Assembly: GCA_019623805.1 (NCBI GenBank)
Contig: CP053680.1
Span: 1,521,001-1,585,000, forward strand
Source of the DNA: Gammaproteobacteria bacterium (ex Lamellibrachia satsuma)
Lineage (GTDB): Bacteria; Pseudomonadota; Gammaproteobacteria; Chromatiales; Chromatiaceae
Reading direction: 5' to 3'
DNA length: 64,000 nucleotides
Of the stretch, positions 10,554 to 20,657 are shown piece after piece. Within the stretch, counting starts at the first letter, position 1, and each line of letters opens with the position of its first letter. Under the pieces are notes generated by a model. The model was not told where the DNA came from. It ran no database searches and was given only the letters and a program-made list of their open reading frames with translations. The position numbers and the translations under genes were made by a program.

Positions 10554-10943
10554 ATGCGACTGGAGGAACAGGCGAGGATTCAAGCCACCACACAGATCAA
10601 TACCGCAGAAGTTCTCGAAATCGATGGCAGACTGATCGCCACCGATAGCGACGGCTATCTGCTGAATGCAGAAGACTGGAGTCCGTTAGTAGCAGAAACC
10701 CTGGCACAGAGAGACGCAGTTGTGCTGGGCAAGGATCACTGGACGCTGATCGACTTTCTGCACCGATTTTACCAGGAGTTTGACATCGCACCGGAGATGC
10801 CGATACTTTCACGCAATCTCTGTAAAGACCAGCACAACTGCCGCTGGACGAGAACCTACATCAACAAACTGTTTCCGGGGGGCGCCAAGATGGCCTGCCG
10901 CTATGCCGGGTTATCAGTCCCGGTGGGGAGGAGCTGCCTGTAG
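10554..10943 (+). CDS. DsrC/TusE-family sulfur carrier, divergent
   Basis: A 129-residue member of the DsrC/TusE/RspA family. In tRNA thiolation (TusE) or Dsr sulfur metabolism (DsrC), the penultimate C-terminal cysteine carries a persulfide. Family features are DSDGYLLNAEDWSPLVAETL, the WTLIDFLHRFYQEFDIAPEMPILSR helices and LFPGGAKMACRYAG. Both carboxy-terminal cysteines exist (C115 and penultimate C128), but they are 13 positions apart instead of the canonical 11, and an extra CKDQHNC loop is present. GGAGGTG precedes the ATG. It is monocistronic by context, with no dsr or tus genes nearby, so its pathway is unresolved. Confidence 0.85.
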   Translation: MRLEEQARIQATTQINTAEVLEIDGRLIATDSDGYLLNAEDWSPLVAETLAQRDAVVLGKDHWTLIDFLHRFYQEFDIAPEMPILSRNLCKDQHNCRWTRTYINKLFPGGAKMACRYAGLSVPVGRSCL

Positions 10944-10982
10944 CAATCATGGTGTACATTGCGCACCCTACCGGACTTCAGC

Positions 10983-11008
10983 GCCCGATCCGCAAGCTTG
11001 ATCGGGCC
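10983..11008. repeat. Dispersed GATC-palindrome repeat, copy 4
   Basis: GCCCGATC, CGCAAGCTT, GATCGGGC between two convergent genes. Same architecture as copies at 5808, 6958, 7013 and 26435. Confidence 0.65.
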
Positions 11009-11032
11009 CACGGCACTTATACGGAACCTGGT

Positions 11033-14000
11033 CTACCTGGCGTCGTCCAGGTTCGCCACTAGGGTTTCAACCTCAAGCCGCAGACTTCCCACAAGCTCAT
11101 CCACACCCGCCAGTTCACCAAGCTTCGCTCTTTTCTCCAGCTCTGCAGCCAGATCCCTTGCCCGATAGGCGGAGAAGTGGCTGACCAGTCCCTTCAATGC
11201 ATGGGCCGACCCGGCCATGACTGCAGCATCGTCCTTATCCATTGCAGATATGATATGACCAAGTGTGACCGGGACCCTTTCAACAAACATCTCTATCATC
11301 TGTCCCAACAGCTTTTCATCACCATCGATGGTTTTCAGAGCAGCCACCCGATCCCAAACTACCGGCCGTTGCTCGGCGTCTGCTATAAGTTCCCCATCAA
11401 TTTCGGCCTGACCTGGAGAATCTGCCACATCCTGGGCCGGCAGCAACCAGCTGGAAAGCAGGCTGGCAAGTTCACCTGGCTGGAAGGGCTTGCTGATGTA
11501 ATCATCCATGCCGTGCTGGATTGCCTCTTCTTTCGCCCCTTCCATCGCATTTGCTGTCATCGCGATTATGGGTGTCCGATTACCACCACTCAACGCTTCA
11601 CGATTACGAATCATCCCAGTCACTTCATAGCCGCTCATCCCCGGCATCTGGCAGTCCATGAGAATCAGGTCATACTCCACCATCCGACTCTTTTCGATCG
11701 CCTGTTGCCCGTTCTTCGCATTGTCGGGAGAGATGCCTAACTTCTCCAGAATCCCCACTGCCACCATGAGGTTCATCGGCTCATCGTCAACCACCAGTAC
11801 ACTTCCCTGAAATCGAGGCAGGATCTGCTGCTCTCTCTTTCCTTCTCTCTTCTGTTGTAGCATCGTATTATTATCCCTATTGCTGAAGAGGTTACTAAGC
11901 ATCTCGAATAGCTGATCCTTACGAACCGGTTTAGCCAATACACCATCAACCTCGGCCACATCATAGTCACACACTGAGCGCCCCCCCTGAAGCAGGGGTA
12001 CGATCTTTAGGTCTTTGGTTGCAGGATCGTCCTTCAGATGTTCGACATACTCCCTCCCCCCGGTCTCGATGGCATCACAATCCAGCAACAGCAAATGGTA
12101 CTTCTGCGTTCCCTGAACTGCATTCTCATGCAGAATCTGTATCGCCTGAGAGTAACTCGCACAGGTAGAGAATTTCAGGAAAGGGTCTGTCTTAAGGTAG
12201 GTTTCCAGCACAAAACGACTGGTTGCACTGCCACCCACAATCATGGCCCAGTGTTCGAGCACGTCACTCTCCGATACTACCCGGAAAGGTTCTGCCTTTG
12301 AAACATGCATCAGCGGAAGGTGAAAGAAGAAGCTGGAACCCCGTCCCACGCGGCTGGTCATGCCGAGCTCCCCGCCCATCATTCTGACCAGTTCCTTACT
12401 GATACTCAGCCCCAGCCCTGTGCCACCATATTTTCGTGTGACGGAGCCGTCGCCCTGGGTAAATGGCTCAAAAAGATGCGCCTGCTCGCCTTCCTGAACA
12501 CCGATGCCGGTATCTTCAACGGTAAAGCGTATCCACTGCTTTCCGCCGTGTTCCTCCTGGAGTTCAACCTTCAGAAAAACGCCTCCACGATTGGTAAATT
12601 TTACGGCATTACTCACCAGATTGGAGAGCACCTGTCTGATGCGGGTTGGATCACCGCTGAAGATCCCGGAGATGGAGTTTGCGATGTAGCAGTTCAACTC
12701 CAGATCCTTACTGTTGGCGGATTCCACGAAGAGCGACGCGGTCTCCTCCACCAATCGTCCAAGATCGAAATCCACACACTCCAACGTCAGTTTTTCCGCT
12801 TCTATCTTGGAAAAATCGAGTATGTCGTTGATGATGTGCAGCAGGGAATCGGCGGAACGTCGTGCGGTATCCAGGTAGTCCCGCTCTTTTCCCTCCAGAT
12901 CGGCATCTTCCAGCAAAGCCAACATCCCCATTACCCCATTCATCGGGGTGCGGATCTCATGACTCATGTTGGCGAGGAATTCACCACGCGCCTTCACTGC
13001 GGAGAGCGCCTCATCCCGTTTACGGCGCAACTCTTCCAGGGCATGAGCGAGACTGCGTTCGTTCTGCCTGAGCTTCTCCAGGATCTCGGCAGAACCCAGA
13101 ATGTAGTTGATACGCTGCAGCAGTACGGGCCACTTCACCGGCTTGGTGACAAAATCCGTGGCCCCCATGGTGTAGGCCCGCTCCACCGCTTCAATGTCAC
13201 CGCGACCTGTCACCATGACGATAGGTATATCCTTCGCTTCCATCCGTCGACTCATACGGCGGCAGGTCTCAAACCCGTCCAGCAGCGGCATCTCCACATC
13301 CAGCAGCACCAGGTCGGGCTGCTCCTGCTCGAACAACTCCAGGGCTTCATACCCCTCGGTTGCTTCCATCACCTCAAAACCACTATCCTCCAACACATCC
13401 TTGGCGATCTGTCTTGCCGTGATCTCGTCATCCACGATAAGAATCCTGGGGCCACCCATATTCTCACTACCAGCCTCGCCACCCTCATCCGCTCCCAGCT
13501 CTTTCTGCACCAAACCTTGCAGGGCATCACCGACACGGCCGTACTCCGCCTCAATGGCCGCCAGACGTTCCGGGGCATTTGCCAGCTGCCCTGCCCGGCC
13601 TTCAAGTTCGAGGGTCTTACAGAGACTGGCCAGTTCGGTTGCAGCCAGGTTGCCGCTGGCGGAACTCAGACTGTGCGCTGCCTGGGAGATGGCACCTGCA
13701 TCCAGTGTCTCAACGCCATCGAGGAGGTTGTCCAACAGTCTGTGGGAGCTTTCAAGATAGATCTTTATGAGTTGGGAGAAACGACCCTGCCGCTTCCCAT
13801 TGTAGTGGGTGCGCAGTTTTTCCATCTTTTGTGGAACCAGCGCATCCTTCGAAGAAGAAGTCTCATCCATCACCCCCTGCAGCCCATCACCATCACCCGC
13901 ATCCGGCAGCTCACCTGACACAGGAATAAGCCACCGTCCCAGCATACCGGCCAGATCTGTCAGTTCAAAAGGCTTGGCGAGAAAATCATCCAGCCCCTGC

Positions 14001-15565
14001 TGTAGGTACTGATCCAGATCCTGCGCCGAAGTCTTGGCGGTGGTCGCCACGATGACAAGCCGCTTATCCGAGTCACTTTCAGCCCGTCTGATTGCCTGAG
14101 TCGCTTCTATACCGTTCAACTCCGGCATATGGATATCCATGAGTAGCAGATCGTAGGAGAGGCGGCGTACTGCCTCGACGGCCTGTTCCCCGTCTGTAAC
14201 GATATCGACTTGGCATCCCAGCTGCTGCAGCATGGCTTCCGTCACTTCCTGATTGACCGGATTATCCTCAGCCAGCAGTACTCTGGCTGCAAAAACCGGC
14301 AGAGTCACACTCTCGGCGATCACATCGGTCTGAGCGGCAGATTTCTGTTCACTCTCCCTATTCTCCGAAGGCGCGGCAAAACCGGCGGCGAAGCGAAAAG
14401 TGCTGCCACACCCCGGCTCACTCTCCACGGTGATGCACCCTCCCATCAGCTGAGATAACTGCTGTGAGATTGAGAGCCCCAGGCCCGTTCCACCAAAATA
14501 GCGCGAGGTTGAACCATCCGCCTGGGTAAAGGCGGAAAATATCTCAGACTGCCTCTCTTCAGGAATTCCGATACCTGTATCGGTTACCTGAAAACAGAGC
14601 GGTATCGCCTGCGGCCCATGCCTTAATCGACTGACAGTAAGCCGGACCGCACCACTTTCAGTGAATTTGATGGCATTCCCCAGGAGATTTGTCAGCACCT
14701 GACGCAGACGCGTAGGGTCACCCTGCATCCCGCTGGGAACATCCTCATCCAACTCATATTCGAGACTCAGTCCTTTGCGGTGTGCGGATTTTTTGAATAG
14801 ATCGCAGGTCTCTGCCACCAGCGTCCGGAGATCAAAATCGACAGTTTCCAGATCCAGTCTTCCTGCCTCGATCTTGGAGAAATCGAGCAGATCATTGACG
14901 ATATTGAGCAATGTGCCGCCGGAATTACGGATCGTGTTCGCATAGTGAAACTGTTTCTCATCAAGCTGGGTTCCCAGCAACAGTTCTGTCATGCCCAACA
15001 TACCATTCATGGGAGCACGGATTTCATGGGTCGCATCCGCCAGAAAGCGGGATTTGGCTCGATTCGAAGCCTCTGCACTGCTCTTTGCCCTGGCAAAGTC
15101 CTGTGTCTTTTTTTCCAGCTCGACATGCTCGCGGCTGAGTTGACTCGTCCGCGCCTCAACCAGACGCGACATATCCGAACTGTATGCGGATATCGAGGCA
15201 TCGCGACGCTGAATCGCTTCCAGCAGATCATTGATGCCTTCGTAGATTTTGCCAAACCCAGTGCGCTGCTTGGGTTGCAGACGTAGTGTATAGTCACCGT
15301 CACTGGCAAGTGACTTCAGTGCCTCAAGCAGTTGGTCCAAAGGAACGGAGAACCGCTTTTCCATCCAAAGCGCAACAAACAGAATGATAATCAGGGTAAG
15401 GCCGAAGACAGCAGCCAGGGTTTCAACAGAGGAAAAGTGAGGCTCAGCAAAGAGCGGGGAGAGGAAATAGAGCAGCGTGAACGCAATCGCAAGGGTGAGT
15501 ACTGAAATCAGAAGCAGGTTGACTACCAGTTGGAAACGTACTGAGCCTCCTCTCAACCCTTTCAT
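11033..15565 (-). CDS. Giant hybrid histidine kinase with two kinase modules
   Basis: A 1510-residue membrane-anchored multi-domain kinase. Approximate order: two membrane segments (about 10-35 and 48-68), a HAMP-like linker, and HisKA 1 (ATHEIRAPMNG, about 180) with its ATPase domain. Next come receiver 1 (LLAEDNPVNQ, about 430), Hpt 1 (AAHSLSSASGN, about 630) and receiver 2 (LIVDDEITARQ, about 710). A second HisKA (NMSHEIRTPMNG, about 868) and ATPase follow, then a degenerate receiver (MIVGGSATSRF, about 1108), receiver 3 (VVDDEPMNLMV, about 1255) and Hpt 2 (SAHALKGLVSHFS, about 1453). There is no periplasmic sensor of any size (about 10-12 residues between helices). No cognate output gene is adjacent. 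Confidence 0.93.
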   Translation of the reverse strand: MKGLRGGSVRFQLVVNLLLISVLTLAIAFTLLYFLSPLFAEPHFSSVETLAAVFGLTLIIILFVALWMEKRFSVPLDQLLEALKSLASDGDYTLRLQPKQRTGFGKIYEGINDLLEAIQRRDASISAYSSDMSRLVEARTSQLSREHVELEKKTQDFARAKSSAEASNRAKSRFLADATHEIRAPMNGMLGMTELLLGTQLDEKQFHYANTIRNSGGTLLNIVNDLLDFSKIEAGRLDLETVDFDLRTLVAETCDLFKKSAHRKGLSLEYELDEDVPSGMQGDPTRLRQVLTNLLGNAIKFTESGAVRLTVSRLRHGPQAIPLCFQVTDTGIGIPEERQSEIFSAFTQADGSTSRYFGGTGLGLSISQQLSQLMGGCITVESEPGCGSTFRFAAGFAAPSENRESEQKSAAQTDVIAESVTLPVFAARVLLAEDNPVNQEVTEAMLQQLGCQVDIVTDGEQAVEAVRRLSYDLLLMDIHMPELNGIEATQAIRRAESDSDKRLVIVATTAKTSAQDLDQYLQQGLDDFLAKPFELTDLAGMLGRWLIPVSGELPDAGDGDGLQGVMDETSSSKDALVPQKMEKLRTHYNGKRQGRFSQLIKIYLESSHRLLDNLLDGVETLDAGAISQAAHSLSSASGNLAATELASLCKTLELEGRAGQLANAPERLAAIEAEYGRVGDALQGLVQKELGADEGGEAGSENMGGPRILIVDDEITARQIAKDVLEDSGFEVMEATEGYEALELFEQEQPDLVLLDVEMPLLDGFETCRRMSRRMEAKDIPIVMVTGRGDIEAVERAYTMGATDFVTKPVKWPVLLQRINYILGSAEILEKLRQNERSLAHALEELRRKRDEALSAVKARGEFLANMSHEIRTPMNGVMGMLALLEDADLEGKERDYLDTARRSADSLLHIINDILDFSKIEAEKLTLECVDFDLGRLVEETASLFVESANSKDLELNCYIANSISGIFSGDPTRIRQVLSNLVSNAVKFTNRGGVFLKVELQEEHGGKQWIRFTVEDTGIGVQEGEQAHLFEPFTQGDGSVTRKYGGTGLGLSISKELVRMMGGELGMTSRVGRGSSFFFHLPLMHVSKAEPFRVVSESDVLEHWAMIVGGSATSRFVLETYLKTDPFLKFSTCASYSQAIQILHENAVQGTQKYHLLLLDCDAIETGGREYVEHLKDDPATKDLKIVPLLQGGRSVCDYDVAEVDGVLAKPVRKDQLFEMLSNLFSNRDNNTMLQQKREGKREQQILPRFQGSVLVVDDEPMNLMVAVGILEKLGISPDNAKNGQQAIEKSRMVEYDLILMDCQMPGMSGYEVTGMIRNREALSGGNRTPIIAMTANAMEGAKEEAIQHGMDDYISKPFQPGELASLLSSWLLPAQDVADSPGQAEIDGELIADAEQRPVVWDRVAALKTIDGDEKLLGQMIEMFVERVPVTLGHIISAMDKDDAAVMAGSAHALKGLVSHFSAYRARDLAAELEKRAKLGELAGVDELVGSLRLEVETLVANLDDAR

Positions 15566-15956
15566 TACACAGCACCTTCTCTGAAAAGAAGGCTGGGAAC
15601 AACAATCTTAGGCCGTGCCGCCACATAGAACAGGCGTGCGCCGGCGAATCGCCTTTGTCCGCAAAAAATCAACATACTGAAGACGGCCCCCAAAACATAT
15701 CACTTCCAAAATGCGGCTGCCCCGACGAGTCACTTCCATGATGTAGGTGTTGGTGGCTACACGCTCTGTGGCGCACTTGTCACGCTCATTCCCCTCATTA
15801 CCGGAACCAGCCCACATACTGTAACCTGAAACAGCTTGATCATCATCAAAAAAACAACCTTTTTTAACGACAACTCTTTGATATGTCGATATTTGGATCA
15901 AATTTATCATTGCAGCAGAGACGGCCAAAGGCAGCGCATGCTGAAGTAAAACGCAC
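15566..15956. other. Intergenic region, no confident gene
   Basis: A minus-strand frame from about 15817 to 15608 could encode 69 residues rich in R/G, but there is no recognisable family or good ribosome-binding site. I treat it as non-coding. It probably carries the promoter of the kinase gene. Confidence 0.4.
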
Positions 15957-17264
15957 TCATGAATCATCAGTCCCCATTACAGCCCCTCGCACCATATTGA
16001 TATGGATGCGCAAGTCATAGAGCTGACCGGCAAAAGAGAGGGGCACATCAATCTTCATCACCTCCTCCCTGAGATCAAGCAACGCCTTCAACAGGATCTC
16101 TTTTTGCTCTGGAGTCAGCGACTTACGACTCATGCCGTCAAGCACCTCCAACTGACTGTACCAGCGATAGATACGGGCCCGCATGCGCCAGTTATAGATC
16201 GGCGGCATGAGTTTGAAGAGCGGCAACAGAACCATCACCAGGGGCAACAGCATGATTTTCAGACGATCCACCAGGGTTGCCGCCCAAAATGGCAGATAGC
16301 GCTGTAGAAAAGGCGCTCCATGCTTGTAGAAACGGCCGGCCTCATCGCTGAGAGGAAACTCAAGAAACTCGGAGGTGGGGAAATCTCCCCGCGATCCAAA
16401 TCAGCCACCATCACCATGCACCTCATCCATCGCCTGCAGCAGCAGGTCCGCCAACGCCGGATGCAGTGAATCGTTCATCACAAGATTGGCGACCGGGGCC
16501 AGCAGGCTGACGGATTCCGGAGGGATATTCGTCTGCAGATCCATAGCGCCTTCCGGCAGATTAACACTGGAGAGAAAATGGTGCCGACGCGCATAGGCAT
16601 CCACCCGATGGAAGTTCATCAGGTGAATCTCAGGTTGCTCGAGTAGCGTTCGAACCAGCGGAGCGGTGGGTGAGACTACGAATACTGCAATCTCCACATC
16701 ACCCTTCACCAAGGCCTCCAGCGCCTGCCGTCCACCCAATGAGACCGCTTCAATCGCCCGCTCATCCACACCATTGTCACGCAACAGAAAAAGCGTCAAC
16801 GCCTTTGTTCCACTGCCATCAGCACCCACTGCAACCCTTTTTCCAGCCACATCAGTGAGCTGCCGAAGCGGTTGATTCCCACGATAGAAGACCCACATGG
16901 GTTCATACTCGATACCACCCAGGGAGCGCAACTCGTCCGCTGTACGAACAGAACCCGTACCACCCTGTACAAACCCTATTTGAGAATCATGCCGTCCCAA
17001 CAGTCCCAGATTTTCAATGGATCCTGCAGTCTCAAGGATGTCCAGCCGCACCTTCTCCCTTGCCAGAATCTTCTTATAGCGCAGGGCAAACTGATAGTAA
17101 GCCCCTTCAGGGCTGCCCGCAGCAATCGTCAGGTGGTCAGGCGGTGGAGGAACAACGAACTGATAGGCAACACCGAAAGCGAGCAGCGCCAGTATCAGTG
17201 CAGGCCAATAGGTGGAAAAAAGATGTTTTTGTTCTTTTACAGTCTGTTTCGGCATCATATTCAC
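15957..17264 (-). pseudogene. TAXI-type TRAP transporter substrate-binding protein, in-frame TGA
   Basis: The product resembles TAXI-family solute-binding proteins. It has an N-terminal membrane anchor (ALILALLAFGVAYQFVV), the binding domain opening TIAAGSPEGAYYQFALRY and the SGTKALTLFLL segment. A C-terminal membrane region includes VDRLKIMLLPLVMVLLPL. A TGA at 16401-16403 ends the first 287 residues after HGDGG. The same frame continues without further damage through FGSRGDFPTSEFLEFP to 15957, reconstructing about 435 residues. One base change from a leucine codon (TTA) would explain it. A recent pseudogene, sequence error or readthrough are all possible. No TRAP permease gene is nearby. 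Confidence 0.75.
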
Positions 17265-17355
17265 CCGCTTTGGAGCAAGCGCATTTCACCTGAACAAAGT
17301 ACAGCAAATAGCGGTAAGATCAATCCCCACTCAACTGATCCCCTGAATCCAAAAG

Positions 17356-17925
17356 ATGCATACAGGCCGACTCGTACTGACCCCGGAAGATGCTTTTTAT
17401 GTTCCGGCTGATATAGCGGCTCTGCTTGCGAGATTGCATGACATCGATTTTATCGGCGCACGCATCCTCCCGGAGAACGAGGCCGAATATCTGCTGGGCG
17501 AGCGCTTCATGCAGTTGGTCACGTTCATGGGGTGCTCACCTTACATACAGCTGAAACCCACAGAGGATAACCAGCCTTTCTGTCATCTGAAGATAGACGG
17601 CCCCTACACTGATCCGGCATTTCTAGCGGGCAAAAACAGCAATGCGCCCAGCTGTAAAGCGTGCCGTAAACGCATCCCGCAATGGGAGGCTTTGATAAGG
17701 GCCTGGTCAAAACAACCAAAAAGTTATCGCGCGACATGCCCGCATTGCGGCAATCTGCAGAACCCGGCAACCTACAACTGGCGACAGGCGGCAGGCACAG
17801 GCCGTTTCTTTCTGTTCGTGGAAAATATCTTTCCCCAGGAGGCGCAGCCTTCAAAAGCACTGCTCAAGGCACTACAGGGGGATGATGACAAGGCTTGGTG
17901 CTATTTTTATATTCAGGATGACTGA
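17356..17925 (+). CDS. Conserved hypothetical protein with zinc-ribbon cysteines
   Basis: A 189-residue soluble protein I do not recognise by name. It holds two cysteine pairs typical of a zinc ribbon, CKACRKRI (about 98) and CPHCGN (about 127), and ends with an acidic tail. No membrane segment or signal peptide is present. It lies between the divergent TAXI transporter gene and a convergent diguanylate cyclase. Composition matches the core chromosome, so recent transfer is not suggested. Confidence 0.75.
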   Translation: MHTGRLVLTPEDAFYVPADIAALLARLHDIDFIGARILPENEAEYLLGERFMQLVTFMGCSPYIQLKPTEDNQPFCHLKIDGPYTDPAFLAGKNSNAPSCKACRKRIPQWEALIRAWSKQPKSYRATCPHCGNLQNPATYNWRQAAGTGRFFLFVENIFPQEAQPSKALLKALQGDDDKAWCYFYIQDD

Positions 17926-17957
17926 TCCGCTCATTGGGTAGTCGACAGTGATGAGGC

Positions 17958-19505
17958 TCAGGCCACTTCGCAGCAATTTTTCCCTTTACCCTTGGCCGTG
18001 TAGAGCGCCTTGTCAGCGCGATCGAATACAGCCTCGACCGTGTCACCCTCCCCAAAACAGCTGATGCCGCAGGAGATGGATACCTGGACTGCCTTGGTGC
18101 CTGAATGAAATCCGCTCGCGCCGACCGCCTCACGCATCTCTTCCGCCACGCTCAGAGCCTTTTCCTGATCTGTGCCACAAAGCAGGGTGACGAACTCCTC
18201 TCCACCATAGCGGGCGATAAAATCCGTTTCGCGAAGCCTATTCTGGAGTGTTTTCGCAATAATTCTCAGGGCGCTGTCTCCCGCCTGATGGCCATAACGA
18301 TCATTGATTTTCTTGAAGTCATCTACATCCCAGACAAGCATGGATAGTGGCTCTCCAAACCTTTTCCAGCGCGCAAACTCCTGGCTGACCCGCTCGTCAT
18401 AGGCCAACCGGTTCGGCAACTCTGTGACCGCATCCTGCAGCGCAAGATGATGCGCCTCCACCATGCGAAAACGGATATCATCCGATTCCTGCTCCATTTC
18501 CCGCAAACGTTCCCGCAGGGCACGCTCCTCGGTTTCAGCATTTTGGTAACGCTGCTCTTCATCCACGAGAAACTGATCCATACTCAGCTGGATGTGGTCC
18601 AGACGCTGCGCAACAGTCCGCTTCAACTGCCCCAGATCCGTCGCTTCCCGCACTGAGGACTGGAGACCATCCACATCGGAGGCTACTGCCACATTCAGCC
18701 GGCGCCCACTCTTTATCGCTGCTTCCCGACTATCATGGCCATTTCGAAGATGGGTATCGAGTTCCTGCAACCGTTGGGTCAACTCTTCGAGAAAACTTTC
18801 CGTCTCCTGAATCTCTGTCTGGGCATCACCATAGAAGCGGGAGGTCAACTCCAACAGATCCCGTAACACCCTGACCCACTCATCCGCTGCCGGTTTATCC
18901 GCCAACCTGTTTTGAAAGCCGGAGATGTCGGTGCCCCAGTGGCCAGGCCAACTGGCGCGATCCAACAACTCCATCAGCATATGGTTAGGCGTATCACCCT
19001 TACCGCCGCGCCCCTTTCCGCTGCCGAGAAGACGTCCAAACAGACCGTCTTTGGGCGGGGCTCCTTCAGAAACCGCGTGATTCAATAGCGCCGCCAAACG
19101 ATCCAATTCGGTTTCCGCCACATGAGCTGGGTCGCTCAACAGATGGCTAAAAAGCCTTGAAGCCTCGGACACTTCGCGCTTCGGCAGCTGAAGACGCGAG
19201 ATCAACTGATCACAGATCCCCAGCGACCCTGGCTCTGTAAAATCATCGTTGTCCGATTGATGAACCAGACTGTCCGAAAGGGCATTCAGCCGCTCATTCA
19301 GGGTGGGTTTGACACCGTTGCGAACAGCGTCACGAATACTTTTCAGATGAGGATCAAGACTGGGATCCATCCCGCTGGTGGCGACTGTCAAACGGGTAAT
19401 GGCACGTACCAGAAGACCTTCGGTTTCCGCACGGGAACCCAGCGACTGCTCATGTTGCAGCAGCAACTCCTGATATGCCTGTTTCCAGTCCTTTTCGTCG
19501 GCCAT
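17958..19505 (-). CDS. Diguanylate cyclase (GGDEF, soluble)
   Basis: A 515-residue protein that should make cyclic di-GMP from two GTP. The C-terminal 170 residues form a GGDEF domain with an intact active site RYGGEEFVTLL (about 430) and DVDDFKKINDRYGHQAGD. The usual I-site arginine (RxxD before the motif) reads RLRETDF, so product inhibition is plausible. The first 340 residues are mostly helical with coiled-coil stretches and no membrane segment. They include a glycine-rich GSGKGRGGKGD insert near 160 and are probably a regulatory or dimerisation region. Confidence 0.92.
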   Translation of the reverse strand: MADEKDWKQAYQELLLQHEQSLGSRAETEGLLVRAITRLTVATSGMDPSLDPHLKSIRDAVRNGVKPTLNERLNALSDSLVHQSDNDDFTEPGSLGICDQLISRLQLPKREVSEASRLFSHLLSDPAHVAETELDRLAALLNHAVSEGAPPKDGLFGRLLGSGKGRGGKGDTPNHMLMELLDRASWPGHWGTDISGFQNRLADKPAADEWVRVLRDLLELTSRFYGDAQTEIQETESFLEELTQRLQELDTHLRNGHDSREAAIKSGRRLNVAVASDVDGLQSSVREATDLGQLKRTVAQRLDHIQLSMDQFLVDEEQRYQNAETEERALRERLREMEQESDDIRFRMVEAHHLALQDAVTELPNRLAYDERVSQEFARWKRFGEPLSMLVWDVDDFKKINDRYGHQAGDSALRIIAKTLQNRLRETDFIARYGGEEFVTLLCGTDQEKALSVAEEMREAVGASGFHSGTKAVQVSISCGISCFGEGDTVEAVFDRADKALYTAKGKGKNCCEVA

Positions 19506-19702
19506 GTGAAATAATTCGGTTGTAATCCAGATCCCGCAACAAGACTCTCGTCAAGCAACTTATCAATAACCCATTGCATGCAGGATGCTGTTCACAAGTT
19601 CGCCAACACCCTACGCCCAGTTGTTCCCGCCTGGCAGCGATATACCTGCCGACACGATTTTTTCCTAGATTATCAGCGCTGCAAAGAAAAGCAACGTATC
19701 AA

Positions 19703-20506
19703 TCAGGCTGCTTTGGCAAGCCTTACGTTCGCCGGCAATTCGATTTCCAGACTGACGGGTAGATGATCAGAGTGGGCATAGTCCAACACCTCGGCCTTGG
19801 CGACACGCAGACTTGGAGAGGCCAAAATATGATCCAGCTTGCGATTGGGTCGCCAGCTCGGAAAGGTTTTGAGATCGCAGGAGGTTCCCTGCAGATCGGT
19901 ATTGTCCATCAGGAAACGGAACTCCTGGGATCCACAGCCACAGTTAAAGTCACCCATCAGGATCAGGTGGGAGTAGTGGGACACCAGCTCACTGATATAG
20001 GAGAATTGCCGCAACCGCGCACGCCGACCCAAGGCCAGATGCATAATGCAGACACCCAGCGGTTTTTCGCTGGTGGCAAACTCCATCAACATCGCTCCTC
20101 GACCTGGAAGCCCCGGCAGACGATGTTCCACAATGGTGCTGGGATGCACCCGGCTAAGGACGCCGTTGCTGTGTTGGGCCAGTTTCCCCAGGCTGCGGTT
20201 TATCTGTTTGTACCAATAGGGAAAACCCGCCTGCTGAGCAAGATATTCCGTCTGATCCAGAAAGCCACTGCGCAGACTGCCTGAGTCCACCTCCTGCAGC
20301 CCCACCAGATCGAAATCCTTGAGCAGACGGGCAATACGATTCAGATTTGCCAATCGGTCGCGATGGGGCAGAAGATGCTTCCAGCTATGGGTGACATATT
20401 CCCGATAGCGGCGGGTATCAACACCGGTCTGAATATTATAACTGAGCAGACGCAAACGATGGGCGTCCGTCCTGCCCACACCGTGTCTCTCTATCTGTCT
20501 CTGCAT
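19703..20506 (-). CDS. Endonuclease/exonuclease/phosphatase family protein
   Basis: A 267-residue EEP-superfamily protein. Motifs in order: LLSYNIQTG (metal-binding Asn), DLVGLQEVDSGS (catalytic Glu), LILMGDFNCG (Asp/Asn), and LDHILAS with YAHSDHLPVSLEI (Asp-His). All catalytic positions are kept. No signal peptide is obvious. The substrate could be DNA, RNA or a phospholipid headgroup and cannot be told from sequence. It stands alone between the cyclase and the cytochrome. Confidence 0.9.
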   Translation of the reverse strand: MQRQIERHGVGRTDAHRLRLLSYNIQTGVDTRRYREYVTHSWKHLLPHRDRLANLNRIARLLKDFDLVGLQEVDSGSLRSGFLDQTEYLAQQAGFPYWYKQINRSLGKLAQHSNGVLSRVHPSTIVEHRLPGLPGRGAMLMEFATSEKPLGVCIMHLALGRRARLRQFSYISELVSHYSHLILMGDFNCGCGSQEFRFLMDNTDLQGTSCDLKTFPSWRPNRKLDHILASPSLRVAKAEVLDYAHSDHLPVSLEIELPANVRLAKAA

Positions 20507-20612
20507 CTGGTATTACCCCATGCCATGCCCCGTCAACCGGGATATGTTCCGCCCTATCTTTAATATTACGGCATCTAGTGGAAAAAACTTGAATCTGGGT
20601 CGAAAACCACGA

Positions 20613-20637
20613 AAAAAGGCGGCCGAAGCCGCCTTTT
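20613..20637 (-). terminator. Terminator of cytochrome c4 gene
   Basis: Minus strand AAAAGGCGGC, loop TTCG, GCCGCCTTTTTTC forms a strong stem with a T-run 20 bases past the cytochrome stop. Confidence 0.85.
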
Positions 20638-20657
20638 CCACCATTCGTGTCATGAAT

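Noticed and set aside
12305..13918. 537-codon plus-strand frame within the kinase region
   Set aside because: Antisense to the histidine kinase; composition mirrors it and no domain is recognisable.
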